Below are positions 34,254-42,413 of a stretch of DNA of 64,000 bases, piece by piece (position 1 is the stretch's first letter; every line of letters begins with the position of its first letter). The stretch covers positions 372,001-436,000 of the forward strand of contig NZ_RQFW01000012.1 in the NCBI RefSeq assembly GCF_004770145.1, in the 5' to 3' direction. The stretch is from Leptospira bourretii. Its GTDB lineage: Bacteria > Spirochaetota > Leptospiria > Leptospirales > Leptospiraceae. A program made the position numbers and the translations under genes. The notes under the pieces are model-generated. The model was not told the origin of the DNA. It searched no databases and saw only the letters and a list, made by a program, of their open reading frames with translations.

Positions 34254-35657
34254 ATGCGTTTTTTTCTATTATTATTCTTATTTCTTTTATGCATATGTAA
34301 ACCATTACCGTTTAACAATCCAACGGATGCAAAAACAGATGCTTTTTTGGAAACACAACTACTTCGCTGTATTTTAGGAGAGTGGGATTGTTATGAAATC
34401 CCACAAGACAACCAAGGAGTTCGGGAATGGACAAGGTTTTTAGGAGCCACAGGAGGAGTCCAAACAGCTTCGCAGTCCGTTGTTACCGATCGATCTGGAA
34501 ACGTGTATGTAGTAGGTACAACAACTGGCTCACTGGCAGGCCAACCAAAAATATCTCCAGCCACTTATAATGATATTTTTATAGCGAAATTTGATAGTAA
34601 CGGAAATCTTTTGTGGGTTCGTCAGACAGGTAGTACTAACATTGCGTCCACTTATGCCGAAGTGGCACATTTTGATAAGTGGGGAGATTTGTATATCGTC
34701 GGTTCCTCTGGAGGTCCATTCAATGAATATTCAGGCACCGGTGCGGGAAGTTTACTTCTTAAAGTGCATCCATCGGGATTGGTACTCTGGACAAAAATTT
34801 TCCCAACGGGAAGTGAAACCTTAGGATCGGGAGTCACTACAGATTCTGACGGAAATGTTTATATCACGGGAAATACCGAAGAACAAATCATCAATGGCGA
34901 AACGGCACTCGGCGGAAGAAATACATTTATCTTTAAATACAATCGTAACGGGGATTATATTTGGACAAGACTCATTGACAATGGTGGTGTCAGTTCGTAT
35001 GGACATCAGATTCAATATGATCCTTATTCACAAAATATTCTAATTACTGGGCAAGTCGGTGGTTCTGGAACCTTTTTGGGAAATCCGTTACCAGGTGGAA
35101 GTATGGATTCCTATTTAATTTCTTTAAACACTAACGGAAACATTCAATGGGTTCGACTTCTGGGAGTCTCCGGTGGAACTACCAGTGCAAGAGCCATTTC
35201 CGTTGATAAAAAGGGATCAGTTTATATTTCAGGGGATGCTAATTTAGATATTGATGGTCAAACTAAGTCAGGTTTGATAGATCAATTTTTAACTCGATAC
35301 AATGTGTCTGGTGAAAAAATTTGGACTCGTTTGCTCGGTGGTGGAGGATCTAGTAGTACATATTCCTACGGTATTTATGCTGATAATGCATTTCATATTT
35401 ATACAGCAGGCAGTACTACCGGAAATTTATCTGGCGTTAATTTAATTGGAACACAAGATTCTTACCTCACTAAATATGATGGAAATGGAAACTTGATTTG
35501 GATTCGTCCATCTGGTAGTAGTGGTTCTACTATTTATGGAAGAGGAATTTCTTCTGATAAGTATGGAACTTTATATGTGATTGGATCGACTGATGGGAGT
35601 TTTGATGACCAAACAAAACTAGGAACTTCCGATGCTTTTATAATGAAGTATCGTTAA
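34254..35657 (+). CDS. SBBP-repeat beta-propeller lipoprotein (copy 2)
   Basis: This protein of about 467 residues is a tandem paralogue of the preceding gene. The two share the lipobox region (here FLFLLCICKPLPF), the N-terminal stretch PTDAKTDAFLETQLLRCI versus SQSDAYFETAIWNCM, and the propeller repeats in the same order. The ATG at 34254 was chosen; the TTG at 34245 adds three residues. The spacing to AAAGG is poor for either start, whereas copy 1 has a normal site, so copy 2 may be translated more weakly. Confidence 0.83.
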   Translation: MRFFLLLFLFLLCICKPLPFNNPTDAKTDAFLETQLLRCILGEWDCYEIPQDNQGVREWTRFLGATGGVQTASQSVVTDRSGNVYVVGTTTGSLAGQPKISPATYNDIFIAKFDSNGNLLWVRQTGSTNIASTYAEVAHFDKWGDLYIVGSSGGPFNEYSGTGAGSLLLKVHPSGLVLWTKIFPTGSETLGSGVTTDSDGNVYITGNTEEQIINGETALGGRNTFIFKYNRNGDYIWTRLIDNGGVSSYGHQIQYDPYSQNILITGQVGGSGTFLGNPLPGGSMDSYLISLNTNGNIQWVRLLGVSGGTTSARAISVDKKGSVYISGDANLDIDGQTKSGLIDQFLTRYNVSGEKIWTRLLGGGGSSSTYSYGIYADNAFHIYTAGSTTGNLSGVNLIGTQDSYLTKYDGNGNLIWIRPSGSSGSTIYGRGISSDKYGTLYVIGSTDGSFDDQTKLGTSDAFIMKYR

Positions 35658-35776
35658 TTACAAATATTCCATTACAAATCAGCTTATGTTAAATTATATT
35701 TTGATCGCAATTTAGTGAAATTCAAAATACATTCATAAAACTTTATTAAGGATTACGAATGTATTTATCAATTTAA

Positions 35777-36424
35777 CTAATAACCAACTGTAAATCTTTG
35801 TTTTACATATTTTCTTTCTTCGAGTTCATCTACAAAGGCTTTTACTAAATCTGCAAGTGAGATATGGCTATGTCCATTGGTATCAACAAGAAGAGATTCT
35901 TTTGAAAAACGATACTTACCTGTTTTTGTTCCCTCTGGTTCGATGACAGCAGAAGGAGAAAGGAAGGACCATTCCAATTCGTTTTCGGATCGTAAGTGGT
36001 TTAGTATCTGCCTTGCACCATCGGCACCGGCAAAATATTCTTTTGGAAACTCTGGAGTGTCAATCAGTTGCACTCCAGGTTGAACTTCTAAAGATCCTGC
36101 ACCACCCATCACAATGATCCGTTTGACACCTGCTTTTTTTGTGGCACTTAGAATGGATAAAGATCCATTGATCATGTTTTCACGAATATTGGGATCTGTC
36201 CAACCAGGGTTATAAGAATCCAAAACGGCATCAGAACCGGAAATGATTTTTGCCAATCCATCTGTATCAAAAATATCCCCTTGGATTTTTTTTAAGTTTG
36301 GATGTTCCACTTTTAATTTGGAAGGATCTCGCAATACGGCTATAACCTGATATCCTTTATTTAAAGTTTCTTCTAGAGTTTTACTTCCGATAAACCCTGT
36401 TGCACCGATTAATGTAATTTTCAT
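35777..36424 (-). CDS. NAD(P)H-binding atypical short-chain dehydrogenase (YwnB-like)
   Basis: This 215-residue protein starts MKITLIGATGFIGSKTLEETL, a GxxGxxG Rossmann motif of the NmrA/atypical SDR family, followed by VIAVLRDPSKL and ISGSDAVLDSY. There is no YxxxK catalytic pair in a standard place. Its neighbour is an Rrf2-type regulator, the same pair as ywnB-ywnA in B. subtilis. Both promoter regions carry GTAA/TTAC half-sites, so the regulator probably controls it. Confidence 0.87.
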   Translation of the reverse strand: MKITLIGATGFIGSKTLEETLNKGYQVIAVLRDPSKLKVEHPNLKKIQGDIFDTDGLAKIISGSDAVLDSYNPGWTDPNIRENMINGSLSILSATKKAGVKRIIVMGGAGSLEVQPGVQLIDTPEFPKEYFAGADGARQILNHLRSENELEWSFLSPSAVIEPEGTKTGKYRFSKESLLVDTNGHSHISLADLVKAFVDELEERKYVKQRFTVGY

Positions 36425-36447
36425 TGTTTTCTCCTTTGTTGTTTTGT

Positions 36448-36458
36448 TGTAACTTACA
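36448..36458 (-). promoter_or_regulatory. Putative Rrf2 half-site palindrome upstream of the SDR gene
   Basis: TGTAACTTACA is a perfect inverted repeat (TGTAA/TTACA around one base) lying 24 bases upstream of the dehydrogenase start. It is built of the same GTAA and TTAC half-sites as the palindrome in front of the Rrf2 gene. Confidence 0.4.
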
Positions 36459-36491
36459 TTATTACATCTTATGTTAAAAAAATTTTAGCTT

Positions 36492-36941
36492 TTACGCTCG
36501 TTTTTTATAAGTTCCCGTTTTTTTAGATAATGTCCGTTGGCGTATCTCCGAACTAACATCGGATAAATTGTATTTTGAAAGTTTATCTTCCATGGCTTTC
36601 TGCGCTTCGTCTAAAATTCCTGATAGTGCGACCTGAATATTTTTTCCAATAGGGCAATTCGGATTGGGATGTTCGTGCAAAAGAAACAAGTTTTCTTCTT
36701 TTTCTGTTGCTTTATAAATATCGAGTAGGTTGATCTCCCTGGCAGGTTTCGACAAAGAAGAACCTTTGATTCCTCTCCGTGCATTGATGATGCCTGCTCT
36801 TTTTAGTTTTCCGAGTAACAAACGAATGATGGCCGGGTTTGTGCCCACAGATCCTGCAATTTCCTCTGAAGATGCTTCTCCATCCATTTCCAAAATGGTT
36901 AAAATATGGATGGCAACAGAATATCGGCTAGGGATGGACAT
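36492..36941 (-). CDS. Rrf2 family transcriptional regulator (YwnA-like)
   Basis: This 149-residue protein starts SIPSRYSVAIHILTILEMDGEASSEEIAGSVGTNPAIIRLLLGKLKRAGII, the Rrf2 winged helix, followed by the wing ARRGIKGSSLSKPAREINLLDIY. It has one Cys (NPNCPIG) rather than the three cysteines that hold a cluster in IscR/NsrR, so it fits the YwnA branch. It precedes the SDR gene by 67 bases on the same strand. Confidence 0.9.
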   Translation of the reverse strand: MSIPSRYSVAIHILTILEMDGEASSEEIAGSVGTNPAIIRLLLGKLKRAGIINARRGIKGSSLSKPAREINLLDIYKATEKEENLFLLHEHPNPNCPIGKNIQVALSGILDEAQKAMEDKLSKYNLSDVSSEIRQRTLSKKTGTYKKRA

Positions 36942-36944
36942 AAA

Positions 36945-36958
36945 GGTTACTTGTAACC
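36945..36958 (-). promoter_or_regulatory. Putative operator GGTTAC-TT-GTAACC in front of the Rrf2 gene
   Basis: A perfect 6-bp inverted repeat with a two-base spacer lies three bases upstream of the Rrf2 start codon, with a further GTTACA half-site at 36965-36970. The placement suits autorepression. Confidence 0.5.
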
Positions 36959-36999
36959 ACGATTGTTACAGGTGGATTTTTTGGCAAATCTTAAATTCG

Positions 37000-38703
37000 C
37001 TACTTTCGCCATTTGCTTGGACTTGAAAAGTTTTTCGTACGACCCGGTTTGACATGAAACCTCGATCCAGTATTGAATTTTGGAGCATTGAACCGAGCGT
37101 TATTGAATTTAAAACGACCTGGTTTGATGTCCATTTTCCCTCTTGGAATGTAAGTCCTTTCTTTTAGAATCGAAAACAATCCACCTAAATCAATTTCTCC
37201 GTAGGCACCACCACCTCCGCCTCCACCGCCAGCTAACTCTTCCTCGCCTTCCTCTTCAAGATCATCGTCGTCATCTTCTTCGTTACCATCCTTTTTTATT
37301 TGGTTGGTCGAGGTCACATCTAAATCAATAGGTTTTGGTTCTATGTATCTAGATTGGAAATTCACTTGGGAATAAAAATCTAAAATATTAGATTCAGCTA
37401 ACTTTGGTAAGTTTTCTATATTCGTGTCGTTGGGTATACTTCTAGATAAGATAAAAATTTGACTTTGTGATTTAAAACAAGAAAATACAAAGTATTCTTT
37501 TTTTAACTGTTCTTTTTCTACATCCGGTTTCGCAATTTCTAACGTAAAAGTATATGATCCGTCCCGATAATCAGGCGAATAAGTTTCATGAATGATGCCA
37601 GATTTTGGATAGGTCTTCTTAATTTTTTCAACGAGGTTTGTGGTGATGAATGTTTTTAAAGTTTTTTCAATCCCATCGGTGATGATATCAGATTGTATTT
37701 TTTGGTTTACATTGATGGCTTGAATTTTAAAGAGCCCGTGAATGGGATCAAAAAAACTAACATTCTGTTTGCCATCGCGAATCACAGCGAATCTTGTATC
37801 CACAGGAATTTGCGTTGTAAAAAGATTGGAATCGGATGTGTAAGTTCCGCCAAGGACATCCCCATACACTGGATTCAGTCGTTTGATTGGCAATGGTTGG
37901 CTATTTTTGTTTTCTAACGCTGCCAAAAATTGATCTTTTGAATGATCTATGAACCTGTAGTCTTTGTTGTAATTTTCAACTTCATTAAAAAAATTGAATG
38001 TTGGTAACAGAAGCCATGTGAGAACTCTTCTATATCCAAACTTATAGGTCGTTAGAGTAGGAATTCTTTCGATTGCCTTTCTTTTGAAAACAATGAAATA
38101 ATGATTCTCATAATTCACGGTAGGAATGATTCCAAGCGAGATTAAAAATAAAACTAGATTATAGTTATCCTTTTCTCTTCTTACATAATATAAGTTATAG
38201 TAAGTGTCACAATTCTCTATATCATCAAAAAGATTAGGATGATCACCTGGGTATAAAAAAGTATCTGCATCGATGATTTCAGCATATTTGAGTAATGTTT
38301 TTTTATCTTTTGGGTCGATTGTCATTTTCTCAATTTGTTGGAATCTTTCAAATGACTTGTTTGTGCGAAAGGATTCTAACTCTTTCGTATATGGCCAAGA
38401 CTTAGGAATTCCTTGAATTTGTTTGATATGTCTAGTGTTTGTATTTTTTAATTTTAAATTGGTTCGTATATTTTCAATGAACTGGGTGTCGATGAGTGGA
38501 AGATTGGATTGTGTGAGTTCATTGGAAGAACCAGATTCTTGGAATTTTAAAATAGAAAAAAAACAGGATGTTCCCGTCTCTCCCAAAAGGGTTCCCCCTT
38601 CTGCGATTGGGATTTCACCAGATTGGTTTGGATTGATCCGTGTATGATACCAACTGACCTGGCAATTCAAAAGGAAGAAGAGGAAAATAAAATAGAATTT
38701 CAT
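37000..38703 (-). CDS. Large putative lipoprotein with acidic and poly-Gly segments
   Basis: About 567 residues from the ATG at 38703, which gives MKFYFIFLFFLLNC, a lipoprotein signal peptide. The body has no family I recognise. Near the C-terminus is a run of Asp/Glu followed by eight Gly, and the last 60 residues are basic (KMDIKPGRFKFNNARFN). The ATG lies three bases after a stable hairpin and has no free ribosome binding site; a TTG at 38748 would extend the protein by 15 residues across the hairpin and hide the signal peptide. Confidence 0.65.
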   Translation of the reverse strand: MKFYFIFLFFLLNCQVSWYHTRINPNQSGEIPIAEGGTLLGETGTSCFFSILKFQESGSSNELTQSNLPLIDTQFIENIRTNLKLKNTNTRHIKQIQGIPKSWPYTKELESFRTNKSFERFQQIEKMTIDPKDKKTLLKYAEIIDADTFLYPGDHPNLFDDIENCDTYYNLYYVRREKDNYNLVLFLISLGIIPTVNYENHYFIVFKRKAIERIPTLTTYKFGYRRVLTWLLLPTFNFFNEVENYNKDYRFIDHSKDQFLAALENKNSQPLPIKRLNPVYGDVLGGTYTSDSNLFTTQIPVDTRFAVIRDGKQNVSFFDPIHGLFKIQAINVNQKIQSDIITDGIEKTLKTFITTNLVEKIKKTYPKSGIIHETYSPDYRDGSYTFTLEIAKPDVEKEQLKKEYFVFSCFKSQSQIFILSRSIPNDTNIENLPKLAESNILDFYSQVNFQSRYIEPKPIDLDVTSTNQIKKDGNEEDDDDDLEEEGEEELAGGGGGGGGAYGEIDLGGLFSILKERTYIPRGKMDIKPGRFKFNNARFNAPKFNTGSRFHVKPGRTKNFSSPSKWRK

Positions 38704-38706
38704 ATC

Positions 38707-38735
38707 GAGAACCACTAAAGAAGTTAGTGGCTCCC
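38707..38735 (-). terminator. Hairpin behind the first DUF1554 gene (copy 1 of a trailer element)
   Basis: Ten-bp stem 38707-38716 / 38726-38735 with two G-U pairs and a nine-base loop. It lies 60 bases behind the DUF1554 stop at 38795 and directly in front of the next lipoprotein start. A related hairpin is found at 39827-39854 behind the second DUF1554 gene. Confidence 0.5.
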
Positions 38736-38794
38736 GAGGTTTTGTCAAAACAAAATGCTAACAAACTCTTGGTGTTTCGAGAATCAAATGGTTT

Positions 38795-39514
38795 CTACTG
38801 TTCGACACAAATGATAGCCGCAGTGTTCGTACATCCAGCGGTTCCAGCAGCATAGATTGCATCAGACGATGTACTGTCATATGTTGCCATTGAGAAACTA
38901 CCAGTCCCCGTCCATTGTGAACAATGATTACCATTACTAGTCCAATTTGCATTCAGTCCTGTTGCTGTCATATTTGTAAAAGGAATTGCATTGCTAATTG
39001 AATTTGTCAAAGGAAAGGTAAAGAGTCCATTGGCATTGGTTGTGCCAATCACCGTGGTTCCATTGGATCGCCTATATTCTTTATTTGCCTTTAACACCCA
39101 ACCAGTATGTTCGGAAGATCCACCAGAACAATTAGCAGTTGTACAAGCAATTCGATTGGTTCCATCAGCAACTAGAGCTTTGTATGTGCCTCCTCCAGAA
39201 GGTTTATCAGTGGAGTTATTGCAAAAATTATCTAATCCACTAATTCCTAAATTTGTATTCAATGCTGGAAAAGTATTAGCTGTGACAAATATTTTACAAG
39301 GACCAGTTGTGGAGCAAGGTCCGACGGAAGTATTTGTTGTACTTGTCGTAGAAGCAGTAGAACTGCTGTTATTTGACACGAGTGCAAGCGCACTGGCTGC
39401 AGCCGTATTGTCGGTGTTATTTTCTTCACAAGAGATGAGTGAAAAGCAAATAAAGCTAATAATGATTAAATTAACTGTAAAAAAGGAATTTGATAAGTCT
39501 TTCAGTTTATGCAA
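38795..39514 (-). CDS. DUF1554 family lipoprotein (copy 1)
   Basis: About 239 residues from a TTG start that lines up with its paralogues and has GGAGAA upstream. After the signal helix (LIIISFICFSLISCEEN, lipidation Cys) comes a Ser/Thr/Asn-rich spacer and then the DUF1554 domain: CKIFVTANTFPALNTNLGISGLDNFC, PSGGGTYKALVADGTNRIACT, HTGWVLKANKEYRRSNGTTVIG, ending in AIICVEQ. The domain is typical of Leptospira surface or secreted proteins of unknown function. Four Cys pairs probably form disulfides. Confidence 0.88.
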   Translation of the reverse strand: MHKLKDLSNSFFTVNLIIISFICFSLISCEENNTDNTAAASALALVSNNSSSTASTTSTTNTSVGPCSTTGPCKIFVTANTFPALNTNLGISGLDNFCNNSTDKPSGGGTYKALVADGTNRIACTTANCSGGSSEHTGWVLKANKEYRRSNGTTVIGTTNANGLFTFPLTNSISNAIPFTNMTATGLNANWTSNGNHCSQWTGTGSFSMATYDSTSSDAIYAAGTAGCTNTAAIICVEQ

Positions 39515-39532
39515 AAAAATTCTCCAATATAA

Positions 39533-39543
39533 GGGTAATACCC
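39533..39543 (-). promoter_or_regulatory. GGGTAATACCC palindrome in the leader of DUF1554 copy 1
   Basis: A perfect 5-bp inverted repeat around one base, followed on the minus strand by TTAT and GGAGAA in front of the TTG start. The same arrangement, with one changed base, precedes copy 2 at 40658-40668. It may be an operator or a 5' leader structure. Confidence 0.4.
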
Positions 39544-39826
39544 AAAGTTGCTCGCTTAGAGTCGACTTTTTTGGAAAGCGAGTCAATTTATTTTAGGGAA
39601 ATGCTAAGATTATTTTTCTTTTTTGGCAAATGAATAAAAAAGTACGAAATGAACGGTTGTTTCTGAATGATTTTTTTTGATTAGAGAATACTGATACAAT
39701 TTGATGACAATTTCAACATATCAATGTCATAGGAACCATTTTTAAAAATATAAAAGCCTTCAAGATATGTGTGAATGTTTATACAAATCTCAGTAAGATA
39801 AAAAAAATCAATTTGTCATATTACCA

Positions 39827-39854
39827 TAGGAACCACTATACAGTAAGTGGCTCC
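39827..39854 (-). terminator. Hairpin behind the second DUF1554 gene (copy 2 of a trailer element)
   Basis: AGGAACCACT (39827-39836) pairs with AGTGGCTCCT (39845-39854) with one mismatch and an eight-base loop. Sequence beyond the stem (GTGGTTTGAGTCAAAA versus GAGGTTTTGTCAAAA) is also shared with the hairpin at 38707-38735, so the element was duplicated along with the genes. Confidence 0.45.
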
Positions 39855-39917
39855 TGTGGTTTGAGTCAAAATAAATTCTTTATCTTAACTTTAGGTATAT
39901 CAAGAACCAAGCTGTTT

Positions 39918-40640
39918 CTATTGTTCTACACAAATGGCCTTCGCATTATAGAAATCTTCTAGGTCAGCGCATGTTGTACCAGCAAACGCAAAAGCACGCA
40001 TATCTATTTCTTGATGTTTTCCAAAGAGTCCATTTGGTGATGTAGCTGGAGCTCTGGTCGTCCAATTTTCACAATCATTGCTATTGATCCAGTCGGCATT
40101 GATTCCTGTAATCACATAATTATTAGCATTTAGTAAATTTGGTTCCATTGAATTGGTCAGTGGAATAGGGAAAAGACCATTTGCATTAGTGGTTCCAATC
40201 ACTGTGGTTCCATCTTTTCTTTTGTATTGTTGGTTTGGTTTGAGAACCCAATCGATATGTTCAGAAGTCCCACCAGTTGTGCAATTTGCTGAAGTACAAG
40301 CTCTTCTGGAGGTTCCATCAGTTACCAAAGCTTTGTAAGTCCCTCCACCTGAGGGTTTGTTTGTAGCATTATTACAGTGCGCATCAATGCCAGAAACACC
40401 TGCAGTTACAGGAGCCGTTGAATTTGTAATGAATATTTTACAAGTTCCTGTTGTTGCACAAGAAGGTGTTGCACTACTAGAAGTAGAACTGTTATTTGCC
40501 ACGATTGCAAGGGCACTGGCAGTCGTTGTGTCGTTGTTAGTATTTCCTGGTTCACAAGAAACGAGTATGAAACAAATAAAGCTAACAATGATTATATTTG
40601 ATCTGAGTAAGGAATTTGCCAAGTTTTTTAAAATTTTCAT
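39918..40640 (-). CDS. DUF1554 family lipoprotein (copy 2)
   Basis: About 240 residues from the ATG at 40640 with GGAGAA six bases upstream; the longer open frame lacks a ribosome site. Signal helix IIIVSFICFILVSCEPG, polar spacer, then DUF1554 domain with HCNNATNKPSGGGTYKALV, SEHIDWVLKPNQQYKRKDGTTVIG and final AKAICVEQ. More similar to copy 3 than to copy 1 in the HIDWVLKPNQQYK segment. Probably surface-exposed lipoprotein. Confidence 0.88.
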   Translation of the reverse strand: MKILKNLANSLLRSNIIIVSFICFILVSCEPGNTNNDTTTASALAIVANNSSTSSSATPSCATTGTCKIFITNSTAPVTAGVSGIDAHCNNATNKPSGGGTYKALVTDGTSRRACTSANCTTGGTSEHIDWVLKPNQQYKRKDGTTVIGTTNANGLFPIPLTNSMEPNLLNANNYVITGINADWINSNDCENWTTRAPATSPNGLFGKHQEIDMRAFAFAGTTCADLEDFYNAKAICVEQ

Positions 40641-40657
40641 AAAATTCTCCGTAATAA

Positions 40658-40668
40658 GGGTAATACCT
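40658..40668 (-). promoter_or_regulatory. Leader palindrome of DUF1554 copy 2
   Basis: GGGTAATACCT, the counterpart of the site at 39533-39543, lies 17 bases upstream of the ATG, again separated from GGAGAA by a short AT-rich stretch. Confidence 0.4.
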
Positions 40669-40801
40669 AATTTATCTTCACCAAGACCATTACTCTTTGT
40701 AATTGAATTCATTAGTATGTTATAATAGTTTATTTTTATCATTTACAAAACAGAACTACGATTCTTTGAACGAATCTTTGTAATACCATTGTTCCTGATT
40801 T

Positions 40802-41512
40802 CTATTGTTCCACACAAATGGCTTTCCCTTTATAGGTATTATTAATCAAATCACTACATGCCATTGTTGCTTCTGAAAACGCTTTGATACCTACCTCAAT
40901 ATGTGCTCCATATTTCCCATTTCCGGTACCTGTCCAATCATTACAATCATCACCAGCTGTCCAGTTGTCATTTAAACCAGTGATGACAAGATCAGAACTT
41001 CCATCAATGGCCGTCGGCTGAATTGAATTGGTCAGTGGAACAGGAAAAAGACCATTGGCATTTGTAGTTCCGATGATAGTGGTTCCATCGTTTGTTTTGT
41101 ATTGTTGGTTTGGTTTGAGAACCCAATCGATATGTTCTGAAGTTCCCCCAGAGCAATTTGCAGTAGAGCATGCCCTTCTTTTGATTCCATCTGAAACCAA
41201 TGCTTTGTAGGTATAACTTCCTGATGGTTTATTTGTCGAATTGTTGCAGTGTGTATCAAAGCCAGAAATACCTGCATTGATAGGAGCTGTTGGATTTGCG
41301 ATAAATATTTTACAAGTGCCAGTTGTTGTGCAGGAAGGTGTTGTGGAACTACTAGAAGTAGAACTGTTATTTGCTACGAGTGCAAGTGCACCAGCGGCGG
41401 CCGTATTGTCATTGTTATTAGATTCACAAGAAATAAGAGTGAAACAAAGTAAGCTAACGATGATTAGATTTAAATCCAATGTTGGTTTTGATATGTATTT
41501 CAAATTTTGCAA
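40802..41512 (-). CDS. DUF1554 family lipoprotein (copy 3)
   Basis: About 236 residues from a TTG start at 41512, preceded by GAGGAGAA and aligned with the starts of the two paralogues; an ATG ten codons earlier is possible. Signal helix LIIVSLLCFTLISCESN, spacer NTAAAGALALVANNSSTSSSS, then DUF1554 domain ending in GKAICVEQ. It lacks the GGGTAATACC leader palindrome of the other two copies. A simple hairpin (GATTC/GAATC around 40761) follows its stop. Confidence 0.87.
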   Translation of the reverse strand: MQNLKYISKPTLDLNLIIVSLLCFTLISCESNNNDNTAAAGALALVANNSSTSSSSTTPSCTTTGTCKIFIANPTAPINAGISGFDTHCNNSTNKPSGSYTYKALVSDGIKRRACSTANCSGGTSEHIDWVLKPNQQYKTNDGTTIIGTTNANGLFPVPLTNSIQPTAIDGSSDLVITGLNDNWTAGDDCNDWTGTGNGKYGAHIEVGIKAFSEATMACSDLINNTYKGKAICVEQ

Positions 41513-42122
41513 GAAAGTTCTCCTCTGTAAAAGTTTTGCCAAAACATTTCTCGCCTAATGTCGGCTCTTTTGTATATTCAGTCAAATTTTTTTAGGGAAA
41601 TCGGAAAGTTTGACTGTAATAGGATTCATTACGCTAAAAAAGTACCACCAATTTAATTGTTCAATTTATGTACAATAGATCTATAGGTTATGTGGCAAAA
41701 GAAGGATAGTCTTGGCAAATCTATGTCAGAAAAAAACTTTTGTTTTAAACAAATGGTTTTTTACGTTTCACCTAACTTTCAATAGTTTAGTCGGTTATCA
41801 TCAGCTATCGCCTGATAGCCGGTACTTTGTTTCTTTTAAGTTAAAATTGTTTTATTTTGTAGAATTGTTTTCATAAGGTCCAATTTATCTTTTAGATTTC
41901 AAACAATTTGAGCAGGGAGAATACTAGACTCGTCATAGCGATTATTGGAAATCTGAGTTCAAAATAGATGAAACCGCGGTTTAGGTTCTATTTTTGATTT
42001 AAGAATCGCATTCATTTTCCTGGAAATCAGGTTCAAAGACTAGGATCAGGCTCCAGTTTGGGCAAAATTCTTGAAAATTTTGTTTCCAAAATGGCCATTT
42101 TTTCCATAACTACTACTAGTTT
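41513..42122. other. Long AT-rich intergenic region upstream of the transhydrogenase genes
   Basis: About 600 bases with no credible gene on either strand. It contains two mutually exclusive hairpins at 41793-41820 (GGTTATCA with TGATAGCC, or GCTATC with GATAGC), a perfect 14-bp palindrome AAAATGGCCATTTT (42088-42101), and an inverted repeat overlapping the pntAB start. It must carry the promoters of DUF1554 copy 3 and of pntAB. No tRNA or known riboswitch was recognised. Confidence 0.5.
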
Positions 42123-42129
42123 ATGGAAA
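42101..42129 (+). promoter_or_regulatory. Inverted repeat covering the pntAB start codon
   Basis: TTTCCATAA (42101-42109) and TTATGGAAA (42121-42129) are perfect 9-bp arms around an 11-base loop. The ATG (42123-42125) lies in the right arm and no ribosome binding site is visible upstream. In RNA the hairpin would hide the start codon; in DNA it could be a repressor site. Confidence 0.45.
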
Positions 42130-42413
42130 TATTTGTTACAGCCGTCACGATTTTCGTCCTAGCGATCTTCGTGGGATTTGAAATCATCACAAAAATCCCC
42201 CCCATCCTCCACACCCCACTTATGTCGGGTTCTAACGCCATTTCCGGCATTACCTTAATTGGTGCCCTCTATGCAGCCGGAATCCAAGAAAGCAATATCA
42301 CCAAAATTTTGGGTCTTCTTTCTGTTATTTTCGCTACCGTCAACGTAGTGGGTGGGTTTCTAGTAACTCACAGGATGCTTGGAATGTTTAAGAAAAAGGA
42401 TACACCAAAATAA
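42123..42413 (+). CDS. pntAB: NAD(P) transhydrogenase subunit alpha, membrane part (alpha-2)
   Basis: This 96-residue protein has three membrane helices and the PntA C-terminal signature FEIITKIPPILHTPLMSGSNAISGITLIGAL. It forms part of the proton channel of the transhydrogenase, which transfers hydride from NADH to NADP+ using the proton gradient. It is encoded separately, as in three-subunit enzymes. The NAD-binding subunit alpha-1 (pntAA) is not next to it. Its stop shares one base with the pntB start. Confidence 0.95.
   Translation: MEIFVTAVTIFVLAIFVGFEIITKIPPILHTPLMSGSNAISGITLIGALYAAGIQESNITKILGLLSVIFATVNVVGGFLVTHRMLGMFKKKDTPK

Larger units (their letters stand above)
39515..39917. other. 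Intergenic region between DUF1554 copies 1 and 2
   Basis: This stretch has no credible gene. It holds the leader of copy 1 with GGGTAATACCC (39533-39543) and the trailer hairpin of copy 2 (39827-39854). The words CATAGGAACCA occur twice (near 39729 and 39825). It is strongly AT-rich otherwise. Confidence 0.6.
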
